Shown: piece by piece, positions 11,711 through 63,722 of the stretch
Layout of the letters: every line of letters begins with the position of its first letter
How positions within the stretch are numbered: the stretch's first letter is position 1
NCBI RefSeq assembly: GCF_014805625.2
Contig: NW_023998414.1
Coordinates: 34,914,554 to 34,978,553 of the forward strand
Source of the DNA: Glossina fuscipes
Taxonomy: Eukaryota; Arthropoda; Insecta; Diptera; Glossinidae
DNA length: 64,000 nucleotides
Reading direction: 5' to 3'
Program-made: the position numbers and the translations under genes
The notes under the pieces: generated by a model
Databases searched by the model: none
What the model was told of the DNA's origin: nothing
The model's input: only the letters and a program-made list of their open reading frames with translations

Positions 11711-12960
11711 CATTGTTTATCTGAGCAAAAAAAAAAAAAAAAAAAGAAAAGAAAAACATTTGGTAAAATGAACGGTTTTCATTACATATTAATTATGCAG
11801 ACATAATATTCATTCTCTGTAAGGCCGGTCGAGAGAAATGAAAAATATCTATGGGTATCTTAAAAAGAATTTCAATTTAAAGAGCAACAACAGTTTGGTT
11901 AGTTAGAATGTTGAGTGTAGTATAGCAGTTGTTGTCAAAGAAATGATTTAAAAAACTCTTTTATTTCACTCACTTTATTACATATTCGTTGTTATATTTT
12001 CCACTGTTTGAGTTAATGAAGTAAGACATTCTATAGACCATTATGTCGACTATCTGCGAGTAGATCTTAGATACTGAACCAATGTATTTTTTTTTTTTTT
12101 TTAGGTTCACCCGATCTACCTTTATCGATGGGAATCTGTAAACGTAACTTTGATTGACTCAGTTAACGGTCTAAAAGCAATTATTCAGCATGGGGTTCAA
12201 TCTGCCACCGCGGCAAAAATTCCATTAAAATACCAATAAAAAGCAATCTTCTAAAATTTTGAAAATAGTTTTTTTTTTGGCTTCTAAATATAATATATAA
12301 TAATAATAATAATAATAATATTTTAATAATTTTTTTTTTTTAATAATAATATTTTTGCAGCGTTGGCGCCGCGTTTTGAGTAATACTTCACTTGGATCAC
12401 GTTATGATGGAGAGATTTGCATATGTCGATGGCAATCTCGGCAGAAAAGTTTCCTTTTCTTTATCAAAGTAATTTCATTAAATCGTTCATTTTACATTAA
12501 TTTGTCACTGAGACTCAAACAATATATTTAATACACTCGCGGCAAAGAAGGTTCTCTGAAATGCAATGAATGGCTGAATAGTGTAAAACGTTGCTATTTA
12601 AGGAAAACTTTGCTGCTTAAAGTTATATATTATGTAAGATTTTTTTTTGCAAATTGTATTAAAAGTTTCTTTTCATGAAAGTTAGTTTAAAAAATTTTCA
12701 ATTGAAAGCATCTGGAAGCAAGAGTTTGGGGGCGATCGTAACGAAAGCGTGAATCCCTTCGAAGAGAAAATTTCTTAATACATTCAAGTGGACGGAACGG
12801 AGTTGCGTAAAGACAATGGTAATAGTTGACGTTCTTGATAATAAAAGTAAATCCCTCCTTAGAGAAGGATCCCAAAAATTGATATCTGGGTGTATGTCAT
12901 CGGATTGCTTCACTATAATTTTGCCTGACACCACCTTTGTACATTTATTTGCTATAGTTT
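11711..12960. other. Intergenic region with two unassigned open segments
   Basis: No recognised gene. Two plus-strand segments stand out. One at 12105-12239 follows a 19-base T run and TTAG, and reads VHPIYLYRWES and onward to a TAA. The other at 12361-12531 follows TTTTTGCAG and reads RWRRVLSNTSLGSRYDG and onward to a TAA. A GTAAAC donor at 12138 would join the first 11 codons in phase to the second segment. On the minus strand, a protein-like stretch at about 12690-12934 contains HPDINFWDPSLRR. None matches a family I know. They may be decayed mobile-element or pseudogene pieces. Confidence 0.3.
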
Positions 12961-12989
12961 ATGAGTAATGAGCGAAAAATAAATTTTTT

Positions 12990-13200
12990 ATTCCTTTTTA
13001 AAAAACAGAGGTGTTCTCAGTTTGCTTGGTACTATGGGCAGATACTTCGACTGATTTGGCCTACTGTCAATACCAATCGGCGTGCAAGAACTTTTAATGG
13101 TTCTGCCAAATTTGAAGTCGCCAAAGCATAATTTTTGCGGCCAGGAGAGGACATTGCACATTGCTTCCTTCCTCTTGGGCTTTGCAAAACATTTTGGCAA
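12990..13200 (-). repeat. Family A dispersed repeat fragment
   Basis: Read on the minus strand, the block GACTTCAAATTTGGCA, then AGTTCTTGCACG, then AGGCCAAATC matches the same order of blocks in the long family A copies at 28.1 and 44.5 kb. The copy is truncated at both ends and diverged. Confidence 0.55.
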
Positions 13201-14104
13201 AATGAATACATATCTCCATCCTTCGTTGATTGTTATAATAAATTAAATTAATTTTAGTTTTGTGCACATAATGGTAGGTATAGCATATACGAATTTCGGG
13301 AATTAAGTGAAGTGGAGGATTGGAATTTACCAGACAAAGTAGACATTTGAGAATTATATGAAAAATCAGGAAAGATATTTAAAAAAGAATTTTTTGTACT
13401 TTTTTCAATTACGTGTATAGCCACAAAATTGTAAATAAGAAAATTGACTCGCATGTAGATAATGTAGAGTCAAATATGATTGCTTTACTATAGTGTTACT
13501 ACAAAGTGTCTCTCAAATTGACCAAACTGACCAAACTGACAATAGAAAAAGTCCTATCTTAAACAGGATCTGAAAGCTAAAAACAATCAAAAATTGTTGT
13601 TGAAGTAAGAAGGATGAACAAATGGAAGTGTACTCATACCAGAGTACTCAACACAGAGCTGCCCGATCCGCATAAATGCCGTATGCTTATAAATAAACCT
13701 AATAGATTAATAGAAATAGAAATTTTATATGAAAATGGGCGAAACTGAAAATTGAAGCATTAATTGTCATTTAGTTTTGTCCTAGGGTATTATGCATATG
13801 CCATTTTATTTTATTTCATCCCGTCATACGATATCCTTAACGCCTGATTATAAATTTATTAGTTATTACTTTCGCCAAACTATGAAATTTAGTTTTAATT
13901 ATGAATTTGCAGCTTATGACTTGGGTCGATGCGTTTATCGTTAAGGCGGCTGGTAGAAGTCATGTGTAAGATGTATATATGTGAAGAAAAAAGTTAAATT
14001 AAGTTGAAAATGTGCTAAAGCTTAACTTCTGCTTGAATGTTCGTGGCGTCCTAATCACTACACTATACGATAATAAAATTGAACGATTTCTTTATAAGCT
14101 TTGA
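13201..14104. other. Gene-free stretch
   Basis: AT-rich sequence with no coding exon, RNA gene or repeat that I could support. Confidence 0.45.
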
Positions 14105-14455
14105 ACTTTAAAGAATGAATGGGCAATTTTTTCAGTCCCCTCTCTGTAACCATACCTACGTAAACGGAATCTTTACAAGAAGAAGGTAGAAAGGTATAAT
14201 TTTCAATATTATTTCATGGTGAAAATTATTTCATAATAGTGCATGGACATAGAGATCAACCTCATTGAAATTGAAGCATATAGGTGTACTGGTTGGATAT
14301 CAATGTATATAAGAATTCTCAGGAAATGTAAACCGAAACTGCGATTGAAACTAATCAAGCAAACACTAAAATAAATAAATAATAATAATATTATAATATC
14401 AGATCGAATCCCTAACCATAACAAGTACTCTGCGCTCATATTGATCCCCATTTTT
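14105..14455 (-). repeat. Family B dispersed repeat fragment
   Basis: The blocks CCGTACCTACGWAAACNGAATCTT and ATAATTTTCAATATT followed by a CATGG- or TATGG-type motif recur here and at about 35.03-35.10 kb. Their reverse complements occur at 23.23-23.33 and 31.32-31.42 kb. The surrounding sequence is non-coding. Confidence 0.55.
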
Positions 14456-14870
14456 TACATATCTCAGCGAACTTTCGATTATTGATTTGTTGAATAACAG
14501 AAGTAGTTACCTTGATGTTAGTACTCACGTTTTATTTGACCTCTTCATTTTATCTACAAAAATTTGCATTATAATTAAACTTATGTTTACTAATTTAATA
14601 TAAAAATTTTAAATAAGAAATTATTTGAAATAAAATGATGCATGCCGGTCTCCTCTTTACCGTAAAGCGAATTGCAATCAATATTTAATTATGATAAGAG
14701 TATTAAGAGTTAAGTTAATGCAAATATGTTTGTCATCTTCCCTGTGTTAGAATTTGTTATAAGTTTGCTTTGCGTTGTTGTGTAAACTTTGCATAAATAC
14801 ATTTCAAGACATAGATATATATTTTTTTTTTTGTATGAAATAAACACAAATCTTACGTTGGACTTGATAT
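14456..14870. other. Gene-free stretch
   Basis: AT-rich sequence leading into a large pyrimidine microsatellite. Nothing further was identified. Confidence 0.45.
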
Positions 14871-14871
14871 C

Positions 14872-14927
<56 letters not shown>

Positions 14928-15160
14928 AACTATGTATCAATCTATCTATCTATCTATTTATTTAGCTATCTGTCTGTCTCCTTCTCTCTCTCTCTCTCTC
15001 TTTCTCTATCTGTCTATCTATCTATCTATCTATTTATCTACCTATCTGTCTCTCTCTCTCTCTCTTTCTTTCTCTCTCTCTCTCTCTTTCTCTATCTATC
15101 TATCTATGTAACTATCTACCTATCTATCTATCTATTTATTTATCTATCTATCTGTCTCCT

Positions 15161-15193
<33 letters not shown>

Positions 15194-15223
15194 ATCTATC
15201 TATCTATCTATGTAACTATCTAC

Positions 15224-15255
<32 letters not shown>

Positions 15256-15266
15256 ATATCTGTTTA

Positions 15267-15298
<32 letters not shown>
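14871..15298. repeat. Compound (CT)n/(CTAT)n microsatellite block
   Basis: About 430 bases of nearly pure pyrimidine-rich CT dinucleotide and CTAT tetranucleotide tracts alternate several times. A sub-block of CTs followed by CTATs and a GTAACTATCTACCTATC link recurs at least twice (around 15108 and 15211), so the array grew partly by segmental duplication as well as slippage. Confidence 0.95.
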
Positions 15299-15984
15299 GA
15301 ATAGATAACGTATACTTTTTGAAACATGAATGGCGGCATGTTATTATAGGTTAATCCCGAAAGGAAGAAAGAAAAAAAAACTTTTCGCATTTAACAACAC
15401 AAGTTAATAAGAAAAAGTTTCGCGATCTAAAAAACTGCTGATTGTCATCGAACTGAAGAGAGAATACCATAAGTTTTTTGCTTAATGAATTTATTATTTT
15501 TCGTAAATGAAATGTTGAGAGCACGAATAATCATCATGGTCTTGATAAATAGCCAGAGCAGGCATACATAGCTTCCTCTATTTTTCTATTCAGATTTTAA
15601 TCGCAAATTCATATCTTTGCGGGATCTTGTGATAAATATGATATTCCCGACGGTTACGGCATGGAAGCAATGATTTATAAGAGATTCCAATATCAATCCA
15701 AGTTTGATGTTCTAGGAAGAGTTTTGAAATTCGAATTGAATCGTGAATCTGATTGATACTCGAGGCAATCAAGAGGATCCATCTTATGAGGATCTTTGTA
15801 CGTGTGCACTGAACTTATTTCACTGCAACCGATAACCTTACCATTTATGCCGCCTATATTCAAAAGAGAATATAACTCGCATGGGTAGGCGAGAGTATCC
15901 AAACTTTGTTTGGAGACTCCTCAGATACTCGAAAGTGGCGAAAGTGTGTCCAAAAGTCTCTATACCTTTGAGCATTGACTTGAT
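15299..15984. other. Gene-free stretch
   Basis: No coding exon could be supported. The overlapping short minus-strand frames here have no splice context. Confidence 0.4.
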
Positions 15985-16430
15985 GTGGGCTGTGTCAAGC
16001 TTATGCACAAGTATACCCAAAGCAAGTGTTCTACAGAGATGAAACAAAATTTGTCCAAAGATATTGTTCGGCGTTCTCATCCACTCGTCCTGGAGTTATC
16101 TGCGTACCGTACGGCAAACTATCGTGAGTCGTCGTTTTTCAATCCGCCTTTTGCCCGCCTTTGCAACAACCTGTTAGCAATGATCTCACCCATCGTACCT
16201 TGTTCGCATACTGTTCGACATTCTCATCAACTTGTCTTGGAGTTACCTGCGTACCGTACAGCAAGCTACCGTGAGTCGTCGTTTTTCAATCCGCCTTTTG
16301 CCCGCCTTTGCAACAGTCTATTAGCAATGATCGCTCCCTCCCTCCCACCGCAGCTGATCTTTCCATTTTCAAGTCGAACGTATATAAACACGACTCCCCT
16401 CCCCCCTCTCCCCACACCTCTTTTCTCATA
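15985..16430 (+). mobile_element. LINE ORF2 C-terminal fragment with internal tandem duplication
   Basis: A 148-codon open frame. It encodes two in-frame copies of a segment reading LVLELPAYRT, then YRESSFFNPPFARLCN, then LLAMI. This resembles the region after the reverse transcriptase domain in many LINEs (a phrase of the type HxLxLPxxRTxxYxxSFFxRxxRLWNxLP). Unit one begins at 16066 and unit two at 16213, 147 bp (49 codons) apart; identity is high until about 16332. The GC content and TATA-poor nature differ from the flanks. The element is a fragment without the catalytic domain. It is unlikely to be a host gene. Confidence 0.6.
16066..16332 (+). repeat. 147-bp direct tandem duplication
   Basis: GTTCGGCGTTCTCATCCACT at 16066 and GTTCGACATTCTCATCAACT at 16213 start two units. 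Both contain GAGTCGTCGTTTTTCAATCC and TTTTGCCCGCCTTTGCAAC, 147 bp apart. The second unit is cut short at about 16332. Confidence 0.92.
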
Positions 16431-17235
16431 ACTTTTCCTGATCGTCACTATGCCCGTGCCTATAGTGATCGGCAATAGAATAAAAAGCAAACCAATGATA
16501 TTGAACGATAAGAATAAGTCATAAAAAATAAAGAAAGATTATATTTTAGTTTTTTTATGTTTTTTGTTTTTTTTTTTTATTACAATACACAGTTTATTAA
16601 GTTACAATTATTTCATAATTACGTGTATAGATTTTGATGTAAAAGTTTACAAATAAAGAGAGTTCACATTTCGTATTATCGACATAATCATGTCTTTTTT
16701 TTTAAATTATTTGCTAATTAATTATATTATGTATGAAAAGAAAGCATGTGTACGTTATTGCTGTTCTTTCAAAAAAAAAAAAAAAAAAAAAAAAAAACTA
16801 ATAAGCTTTTCCTCCAAGGGGCCACACAAAGATTTTGACAATTGTAAGAAATTGCATAGATTAGTGCGAGCGAGTTAGGGCACCGAACGTAATTCGAAAT
16901 GTCCGCAAAAAAAAAAATAACGCGTACTGATCTTTTAACAATGCAATCGAATGAATCGAGGACGGACACGAATTTCTTCAAAATTAAATATAGCGATAGA
17001 TGAAATAGATGGAATTTTGAACTCTTTTTTTTTTTTTTTTCTTTTTCCCTTTTATTCTTTCAATTCAGACTTTTGTGATCCTTTCTGCAAATTTTTAAGT
17101 TGACATTAACATTTAGATTCGGTTCTCATTGACGTGAACGATGTTAGGTAATCATAATAATCATAATAATAATAATAATAATAATAAGAGTAATAATAAT
17201 TATAGATCGTGTTAGCGGCGCAATTGTGTCGTGTA

Positions 17236-17281
<46 letters not shown>

Positions 17282-18080
17282 CTTTAGAACCTAACTGGAA
17301 TGCAGAAACTGAACACATGTAGGTTTACAATATAAAATATATGTTAACAGATACATTTCATGTGCTAACTCCTTAAAACATTTTTCGTGGGCGAAATTTA
17401 AATTAAATAAGACAAAAAAAAAAAAAAAAGCATACAAAAGAAAAGAAAAGAAGAAAACAGAATCTTTAAAAATTATTAATTTTTTCTTTCTTTAATTGAT
17501 TGGATTGATTTTAAAACTGCTCCAGGAAATTGTCAAACATACACGGATCAGTTTAAGAATTATATAATAAAACAATAATCACAATATTTTAAACTAAACT
17601 TGCAAGAAAATTTAAGTTTTTAAAACGCATTAAAATTAAATTATGTAAATATATATATATATATATAGTACAAAACACACACACAATTACAATTATAAAA
17701 TAATAAACAATATTATAAACGCTTGTGAAGCAAATTACAATTGAAATTTTAAATTAAAATAAAATTAAACCAAATATCAAATTTTAATTAAGTTAATTAT
17801 GCTTTTAGAATTTAATCAACTAAATTTTTAATTTTAAATAAAATGACAATTTGTTTTTTTTTTTTTTTTATTATTATTATTATATATAAAAATTAAAAAA
17901 TTTTTAAAAAAAAATTAAAAAAAAAATAAAAAAAAAACAAAAAAATTGAACATATTCAATAAAGACAATAAAATAAATTTTCGAAATACAGATGTGAAAA
18001 ACATTTCAAATAGAACGAGATATGATTGTAAAATAATTTTTTCTTTATAAAAGTTTACAATATAGAAAATAAATTTTATA
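16431..18080. other. AT-rich, low-complexity intergenic region
   Basis: Dominated by A and T homopolymers, an (AAT)n tract near 17163-17187 and a tetranucleotide array. No coding exon was supported. The right end may be 3' untranslated or downstream sequence of the minus-strand PLXDC gene. Confidence 0.45.
17237..17280. repeat. (ATTG)n microsatellite
   Basis: Eleven consecutive ATTG/TTGA tetranucleotide units with no interruption. Confidence 0.95.
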
Positions 18081-18101
18081 GAAGTACATGAAAGGAAACT
18101 T

Positions 18102-18107
18102 TTTATT
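18102..18107 (-). terminator. Possible proximal polyadenylation signal of the PLXDC gene
   Basis: TTTATT on the plus strand gives AATAAA on the minus strand, only 27 nt after the stop codon of the last exon. Further AATAAA-type hexamers lie in the AT-rich sequence beyond it, so the actual cleavage site cannot be chosen. Confidence 0.3.
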
Positions 18108-18133
18108 GCTTTGATCTCCTCCTCATGCATTAT

Positions 18134-57294
<39,161 letters not shown>

Positions 57295-57320
57295 TTTATT
57301 TCAACTGAGTTGAAAGAAAG

Positions 57321-60300
57321 AAAATTTTAAAATCAAAGGAAAATTACTTCTAATAATTAGGGCTGCCAAGTTACGATTACAATTAAAATGAAGGCAAAAA
57401 GAAATTGTATTGATCGAATAACCTAATAATATACACAAATATTGAGAAAAAAAAACCTTTCCGATCAGAATTATAATTTGTGACATTATATTAGTAGGTT
57501 TATTTCACTTAAAAAAAACAAACAAGCATAATTAAGACGTAAAAAATGAAAAAAATTCTCTACATATCTTGCAATGAAATTATCTTTTCATCATCGTATA
57601 AGTCCTCCTAGTCTCTAATTGGAATATAATATGTAGCATATAACTTATATGTATTCACTGACTCTAAAATTAATATGGCCTTAAGTGTGTGTATATACAT
57701 TCAAAAATTTATGAACTATTTAATTCCTAGAGTAGTAAAATTCCATGAATCATTCGATAGATTGGAAGTATACATTTGTATCATATCTGATTTGTTCCTC
57801 TTGCATGAGAAAAATTTTGTTATCTTGACGGGTATAGATATAAAACTATTATTCTTAACAAGAATTTTCACAGAAGCAAAATATCGTAACTATAAAAATA
57901 TGCAATAATATATATATAATATGAAAAGAGAAATTAAATTTCACGTGAAAAAAGCCAGGGGTTTTTCAAAAAGTACAAAATTTCAATACATTCGAATTTT
58001 TTACATTACACATATCGCGTGGACAAAGTTCATTTGCGTATTTGATTACAAAATACTGTCTAGATCATATACTACTGAAACGAGGCTAGACGATGTCTTT
58101 CAAATGCGATATTTAGAATTATTTTTTGTATAATTTTTGAAATTTGTCCTTAAGTTACGTATTGTATTTTGTTTTCCAAATATGGGAAGCATGTTGTTTC
58201 TTATTATAAGTTATTCAATTAAAACGTAGATTGCAAATAAATCAAAACGTAATCTAAAAGCCTTACTTTTCTGATAAATGCATTCATATGTGTATGTATA
58301 TAACTAGTATATAAAATAATACCGTAATAACTTACTTTCAGTTTGCTCCGCTTTTTAAAGCCTCGCTTTTACAGTGATTAATTATTTTATTTCGTGGAAA
58401 TTCGTTAATTTTTAAAACTTTTTTTAACTATTGCATTTGTGAAATTTCCGTTATATATATAAAAAATTACACACTTGAATTATTACTATCAAATACAGTA
58501 AAAATAACGGCTTCATTTTAGTATAAAAATAATTATTTGGCAAAATGTCTTAGTTTCTTTGTTGAATGCAAAGTAATTTGATATTAACTCTCAGCTGGCA
58601 GTACTGTATGATTCAACTATAAGAAAAAGCGGCTGATATTTTTCTAGAAATTGAATATAGTAAAGGAACAATTTGATAATGACGGTAAATATTTTCGAAA
58701 AAATATTAATATTCGAATTAAAGGGTAATTGTTTTTTGGTTAGAACGATGGTTAAGGCAAATTCCGAAAGTTATAAATCTATTAATAAAAGCAAAATGAA
58801 AGCACCTGTTGCCGATGATAATCTTTAGAGTTGATAAGAATGGAGGACGAAACCGCAATAAAAATCTTCACAATTCATTCAATGAAGAGGAAAATATTAA
58901 TGCAGAAACTAAACATGAGGAAAAACGCACATTGATAAAAGAGATTTTGGTTTCTGTCAATTCTAATCGCGTTATATTTGCTAATAAATTGTGAAAAACA
59001 AGTTATAACTGCGAGTGACACAATTATTATAGTCTTATTATGACGCGTCATCCTATTACATCCTTCGTTAGCATGTGAAATTCAGTTTTCTGGACGTTAT
59101 GTTATGTTTAAGGAAATTGCTTGTAGTAAAAGTTTAGATGCCACATTTTAGATGTCAACTTTAATAAGAATGCAAGATTTAATTGTACATAAATACATAT
59201 CTTTCCATGTGGGATTCTTTATAGTTTACAAACAGGTTGAATAATAGAATCAGTTCGTATTTTTGTGTACTATGGCAACACAGAAAAAACTCTCTTAACT
59301 ATTCTATATTATTTTCGTTACCGCATTCAGGTACGCTGGCAACTTTACAAAAAATCTCGCCATTTTGTTTTGCAAATTTCACCACTTGGGTGCATAGAAA
59401 AATTTCGGACAAGGTTTTTCAAGAAGCACGAACAAAAAAAGTCATAAATAGACTTCTCAATCAATGCGATAAAATATATTTATAAAAAAATATTTGCCAA
59501 TTTAAAGACATTTAAAATAACTCAAAGGCGTGTAAAATGTGATGGAAAATTAGAAAAATTGGACGGCATTTTAATTGCATACGACGGGTGTTGGGTGAAG
59601 AAAAAAAATTTGGTATATATGTATGTGTGTAGAAAAAATGTCTGCGCCTTTGGTGTGGTGAGAAGAACAAGTTACAGAAAAGTTTGTTATAATAAAAACA
59701 AATCGTCGGTTTGACGGTGGTATTTGATTGGTGTCGTAAGGAATCGTGTTGTTTTTCCAACTTCCCCGAGTTGATTGCATTTCTTCCGTTCATGTAAAGG
59801 GGATTCTTATTGAAAATTCAATAAAATTTGTGCAAATTTTAGGCGACAACAACACAAACCAGTGATTTGAAAAATAAATTACGGAATTACATGGTTGACA
59901 AATATATATTACCTACCTTCTCTCTACGGCGCATATGCCTGATTAAAGTAATGTAAGTTACATAAATAAATAGCCAAACATGTATCGCTGACTATAGTCC
60001 AGAGTACGATGAATAAAATGTGATCAAATGTTAAAAAATTTGTAATTGTATGCACATAAATAAAGAAAAACACGTCCAAGTGTCAGAAATGATAAATGAA
60101 ATGGAGTCTCGACTAAGACGAGACGTTAAGTCTGATAGTGAAAAAGGCTATTGCCATCTAAGATGTGACGGATAACAAAAAAAATGAAAAGTGAAAATCT
60201 AATTAATATTAACGTGGGAATTATTTGAAAAAATGAAAACTACCGAAAAACAAAGGAAATTGATATGTGAAGAGCACTGATTTTCTCTCATTCATTTTTT

Positions 60301-62980
60301 GTAGTGTTTTCTAAAAGGGGAAGCGTAAAGCATTGCAAGTGTTTTTTTTTTTTTTTTTTTTTTTGATTCCACTTGCCTAATAAGATTTTACATGTTTTAT
60401 TATAATCATATTTTATAATTAAAAACATAATAACGTCTTAGCGAACATCATATTAAATCCACAGTCATGAAGTTCTTCGTAAAATTTGGTAACACTATTT
60501 TCTTCTAATTCGAAACAGAAAGCAGAGATATATTTAATATAATAAGAAGAGAATGCAATCATGAGAGTATTGCACTTTGTAAAAAATTATGCAAAAAAGA
60601 GCATCGACACTTCGAAAAACGGCCGTGATTTTAACAAGTACAAGAATCTATTTCCCACCATAATTTTTTATGTTAGTACGAATTTATTGATTTTATTACA
60701 ATTCCTAACAATAATTTTAAACCAAAACTTGAAAACTGTGTAATGAGAACTTTTTGTTTATTTCAACTGCAATTCTCTTGTTTGTGTTGGTCAGATGTAC
60801 AATTATAAACAGATGTTGAGATATTTCAGTGTTTTTTTATTTTTTTTTTCTTTTTTTGTGAAATTTGTGTAAACAAACAATTGTTGAGAAACAGTTTGTG
60901 CTTTAGTATTTTTCGTTGTCAACAATACTTTCAAAATTTCTCAATCTCGTATTTCGGTTAAGAAAAAAGAATAAGATATTGAGAGAGATGCGTATAAAGA
61001 TTGCCGGGACTCGTTGTTGCGTAAAAATATTGCCTGGATTTGTTGTTTCGTCCTCTTTAGGCGGCGTTTTATAGTTTTATGCAACACCTACGGAATTTTA
61101 CATCGTTGTGCGCTAAATTTAAAGGCAAAATAATACGTTCTATGTTGAACATTACGGCATTTTACAACGCTTTTAAAACTTATTTTTAGTAAAAAAATTT
61201 AATATGAACCTGAAGATAGATTTTTAAAGGCAGGAAAGAAATCTTCTTTTTCGTTCTATCACATCATTTCCTCCTTAAATCAAATGCACTAAAGAAAATT
61301 ATTATCTACTACTATTAAGAGTCTTTAAAATGACGTATCAAATGCATAAACATATTTGATTTAATTTATCCTCAAGTTTTCGAAAAGGAAGCTAAACCCG
61401 TTAGTCCTTCGTTAGATGATTGTAACTTCAAAGACATCATAATGCAAACTTTGTTCTACAAGGTATATTCACAGGCGTATCTCTCAATTTTGACTACCTA
61501 CAATTTTGGCCAAACAAATTTTTGATTGTATCGCATTCGTCATCTTTACAGTGGCCGTTTCCCAATCAGCTTATCGTTTTCGCAAAAATAATTCAAATTT
61601 TATTTTAAATCATAATGCTTCCCAGGATGATAGAGCTCTAGCTATTGGCATCTCTTAATAACGAATATAATATATATATATATATATATGTATATGCGTT
61701 ATGACTGGAATTGTTTTCTCAATTAAACTGCTTCACGGGGAATTTTGTATCTAAAATTGTGAAATTTTACAAAATTTTCAAGCAATCAATCTAGGTTCCT
61801 GTCTTTTAATTCCTTATGACACCAGAATTTTAAATGTATAAAAAACTAAAACGAAATCAGGATGAATACCTGTAACTTATATATTTCTTTTATATTTGTG
61901 CAGGTATCAATGAAGAATAAGCATCTTTTCGTCCTAAATACATAAAATTGAGATGGAGGAAATGGAGGAATGATTTGCAAATTTCTTGAAGAAAAGGGGT
62001 GAAAACTTCAAAATAATTTAACGGATAAATAGGTTTTAGAGTAGATGCGGTTCTGAAATTTCGTTCGCGATGGAAAGAGCTACATCTACAGTTAAAAAAA
62101 ATTGTAGCCTTCAAATATTAATAGCGAATTCTCCTTTGCTTCGCGAGATTAAGGAAAATATCGTTTCAATATAAATACATGACGCCATTGTAACATGGTA
62201 TGGAAGCGTAAGCGTCTACTTTTATAACTGCAACATAACATGTAATGCATTATTGTGCAAACACATGTTATGTGAAAACATAATTTGAAGAGAGGTCCAA
62301 CATAACATACAGGCAAAAAAGTAATAGAAAATTGCGTAATCAAAATCAAAAAACCTAAACCTACTTTTTGGAATTAGGTTTGGATTTGAGTCCAGTGGCG
62401 TAATAAAAGAGGTCAGGAATTCCGAATTAAATTGTGGTTTGAAAAAATATAACTTAAACCAAACGCAAAGATGGACTTTCCTTGGTCTACGTATAATCGA
62501 CTGACTCGAACCATCATCGACACTCACGCCTGCACTTGCAATCTTGTCCACAACATTTCTGCGCTTCTTGCTTTTAATAATAATGAACCACAAACCGTCT
62601 ATCGCATTCTTTTTTCTCTTTTTTAAAAAGCATTAAGGCACAAGGGTTATATTGTTTTGAGGGGACAAGTTAATTTTGTGCAAAGGACGTGTCGTATGAA
62701 AAAAATCTCAGCGGTGACATCGTAGAAGTTCATCGCACATGTTTAAGAGAGAAGACATTCAATCCTTTCCGTTCAAGTATTATTTTAAAATAAATATAAA
62801 AATAATTTCCATTTCGCTGCAATCAATTGCGTTTTAGGAATTTATGTCCTCGGTGTATGAAGTTCATCTGATGTCCTGTTATTATCTGTGTTGCCTACAA
62901 CAGCACAACATAGAATTAATGGTTACAATCCGATGTTTTTGTTTACTTTCTGCTCAAACGTCAAAACTGTCGCATCTGCA
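57321..62980. other. Upstream region of the PLXDC gene, no exon supported
   Basis: 5.6 kb without a convincing coding exon on either strand. The minus-strand frame at 62222-62593 opens with a charged stretch (KSKKRRNVVDKIASAGVSVD) but has no ATG or splice support. Confidence 0.4.
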
Positions 62981-63093
62981 GCTTGAATATGTGATATGAA
63001 ATGCGAGGCAAAACAGCTGTTGAAGCCAACAACAAAAAAATTCATTGAAAACTTTTTCAATTACTCTTGTTATACACACGCACACGCACTTAC

Positions 63094-63255
63094 GAAACTT
63101 GTAAAATTGCAATAAAAAAAAAAAATTTTTTTTTTTGCATTTAATTTGAAAAGTGTTAAAAAATAATTACAAAAGAAAAAAAAAAAAGAATACATTAAGG
63201 AGTTTATTTGTGATATTTTAACTCGAAGACTATGCTCGATACGGACTCGGCGGCC
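63094..63255 (-). promoter_or_regulatory. Candidate 5' non-coding exon of the PLXDC gene
   Basis: A strong minus-strand donor, C|GTAAGTGCG at 63094/63093, follows a stretch that includes the GC-rich CGGCCGCCGAGTCCG near 63241-63255. The position, 5.8 kb above the signal-peptide exon that itself has an upstream acceptor, makes a leader exon plausible. The left (5') edge is not defined. On the opposite strand the same place holds ATGCTCGATACGGACTCGG (MLDTDSAAAP), so direction is uncertain. Confidence 0.3.
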
Positions 63256-63665
63256 GCACCCAAAAAAAAATAAATAAATAAAAAAACAAAAAAAAAAAAA
63301 AGAAACAAAATAAAATAAAATAAAGAAATATACTTAACTGTATGTTGTGGTAAAGGAAAAATCGAAAAATTCACGCAATAAACATTGATTCACACAATTT
63401 CGTGGTACCTTTTCACCCATTAAAGTACATTTGCAGTGACTGACTTACTGAGCTTGCCGAACATTATGAATGATAAATTAAGACAAGAATAACTTGTTTG
63501 TTCACATTTTTTTGAATAATGTTATAGTGTATATGTACCCATTTCTCTCGTTATCTCTTGTTTATTGTATTACGAGTTTAAAGGGTTGATTATAGTTTGC
63601 ATTTAATTTATAATTTTAATTTTTTTTGTTTTTTTTTTTTGTTTTTTTTTTTTTTCAATTCTCAG

Positions 63666-63722
63666 GTGTGCCCCGCATATTCAAACAATTGCAGACGTTT
63701 AACAGAGAAGTGGTTAATATTT
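63666..63722 (+). other. Candidate exon of an unidentified plus-strand gene
   Basis: A long T-rich tract ending TTCTCAG (63659-63665) is followed by sequence that, read with two leading bases belonging to the previous codon, gives VPRIFKQLQTFNREVVNI then TAA. The first 17 residues look protein-like. The exon could stop at the internal GTTAAT or be a terminal exon. No upstream partner exon was identified and I do not recognise the protein. Confidence 0.3.

Noticed and set aside
62222..62593. 123-codon minus-strand frame starting KSKKRRNVVDKIAS
   Set aside because: Needs a TTG start, second half is hydrophobic AT-rich noise and no acceptor/donor pair explains it. Kept only as a weak possibility.
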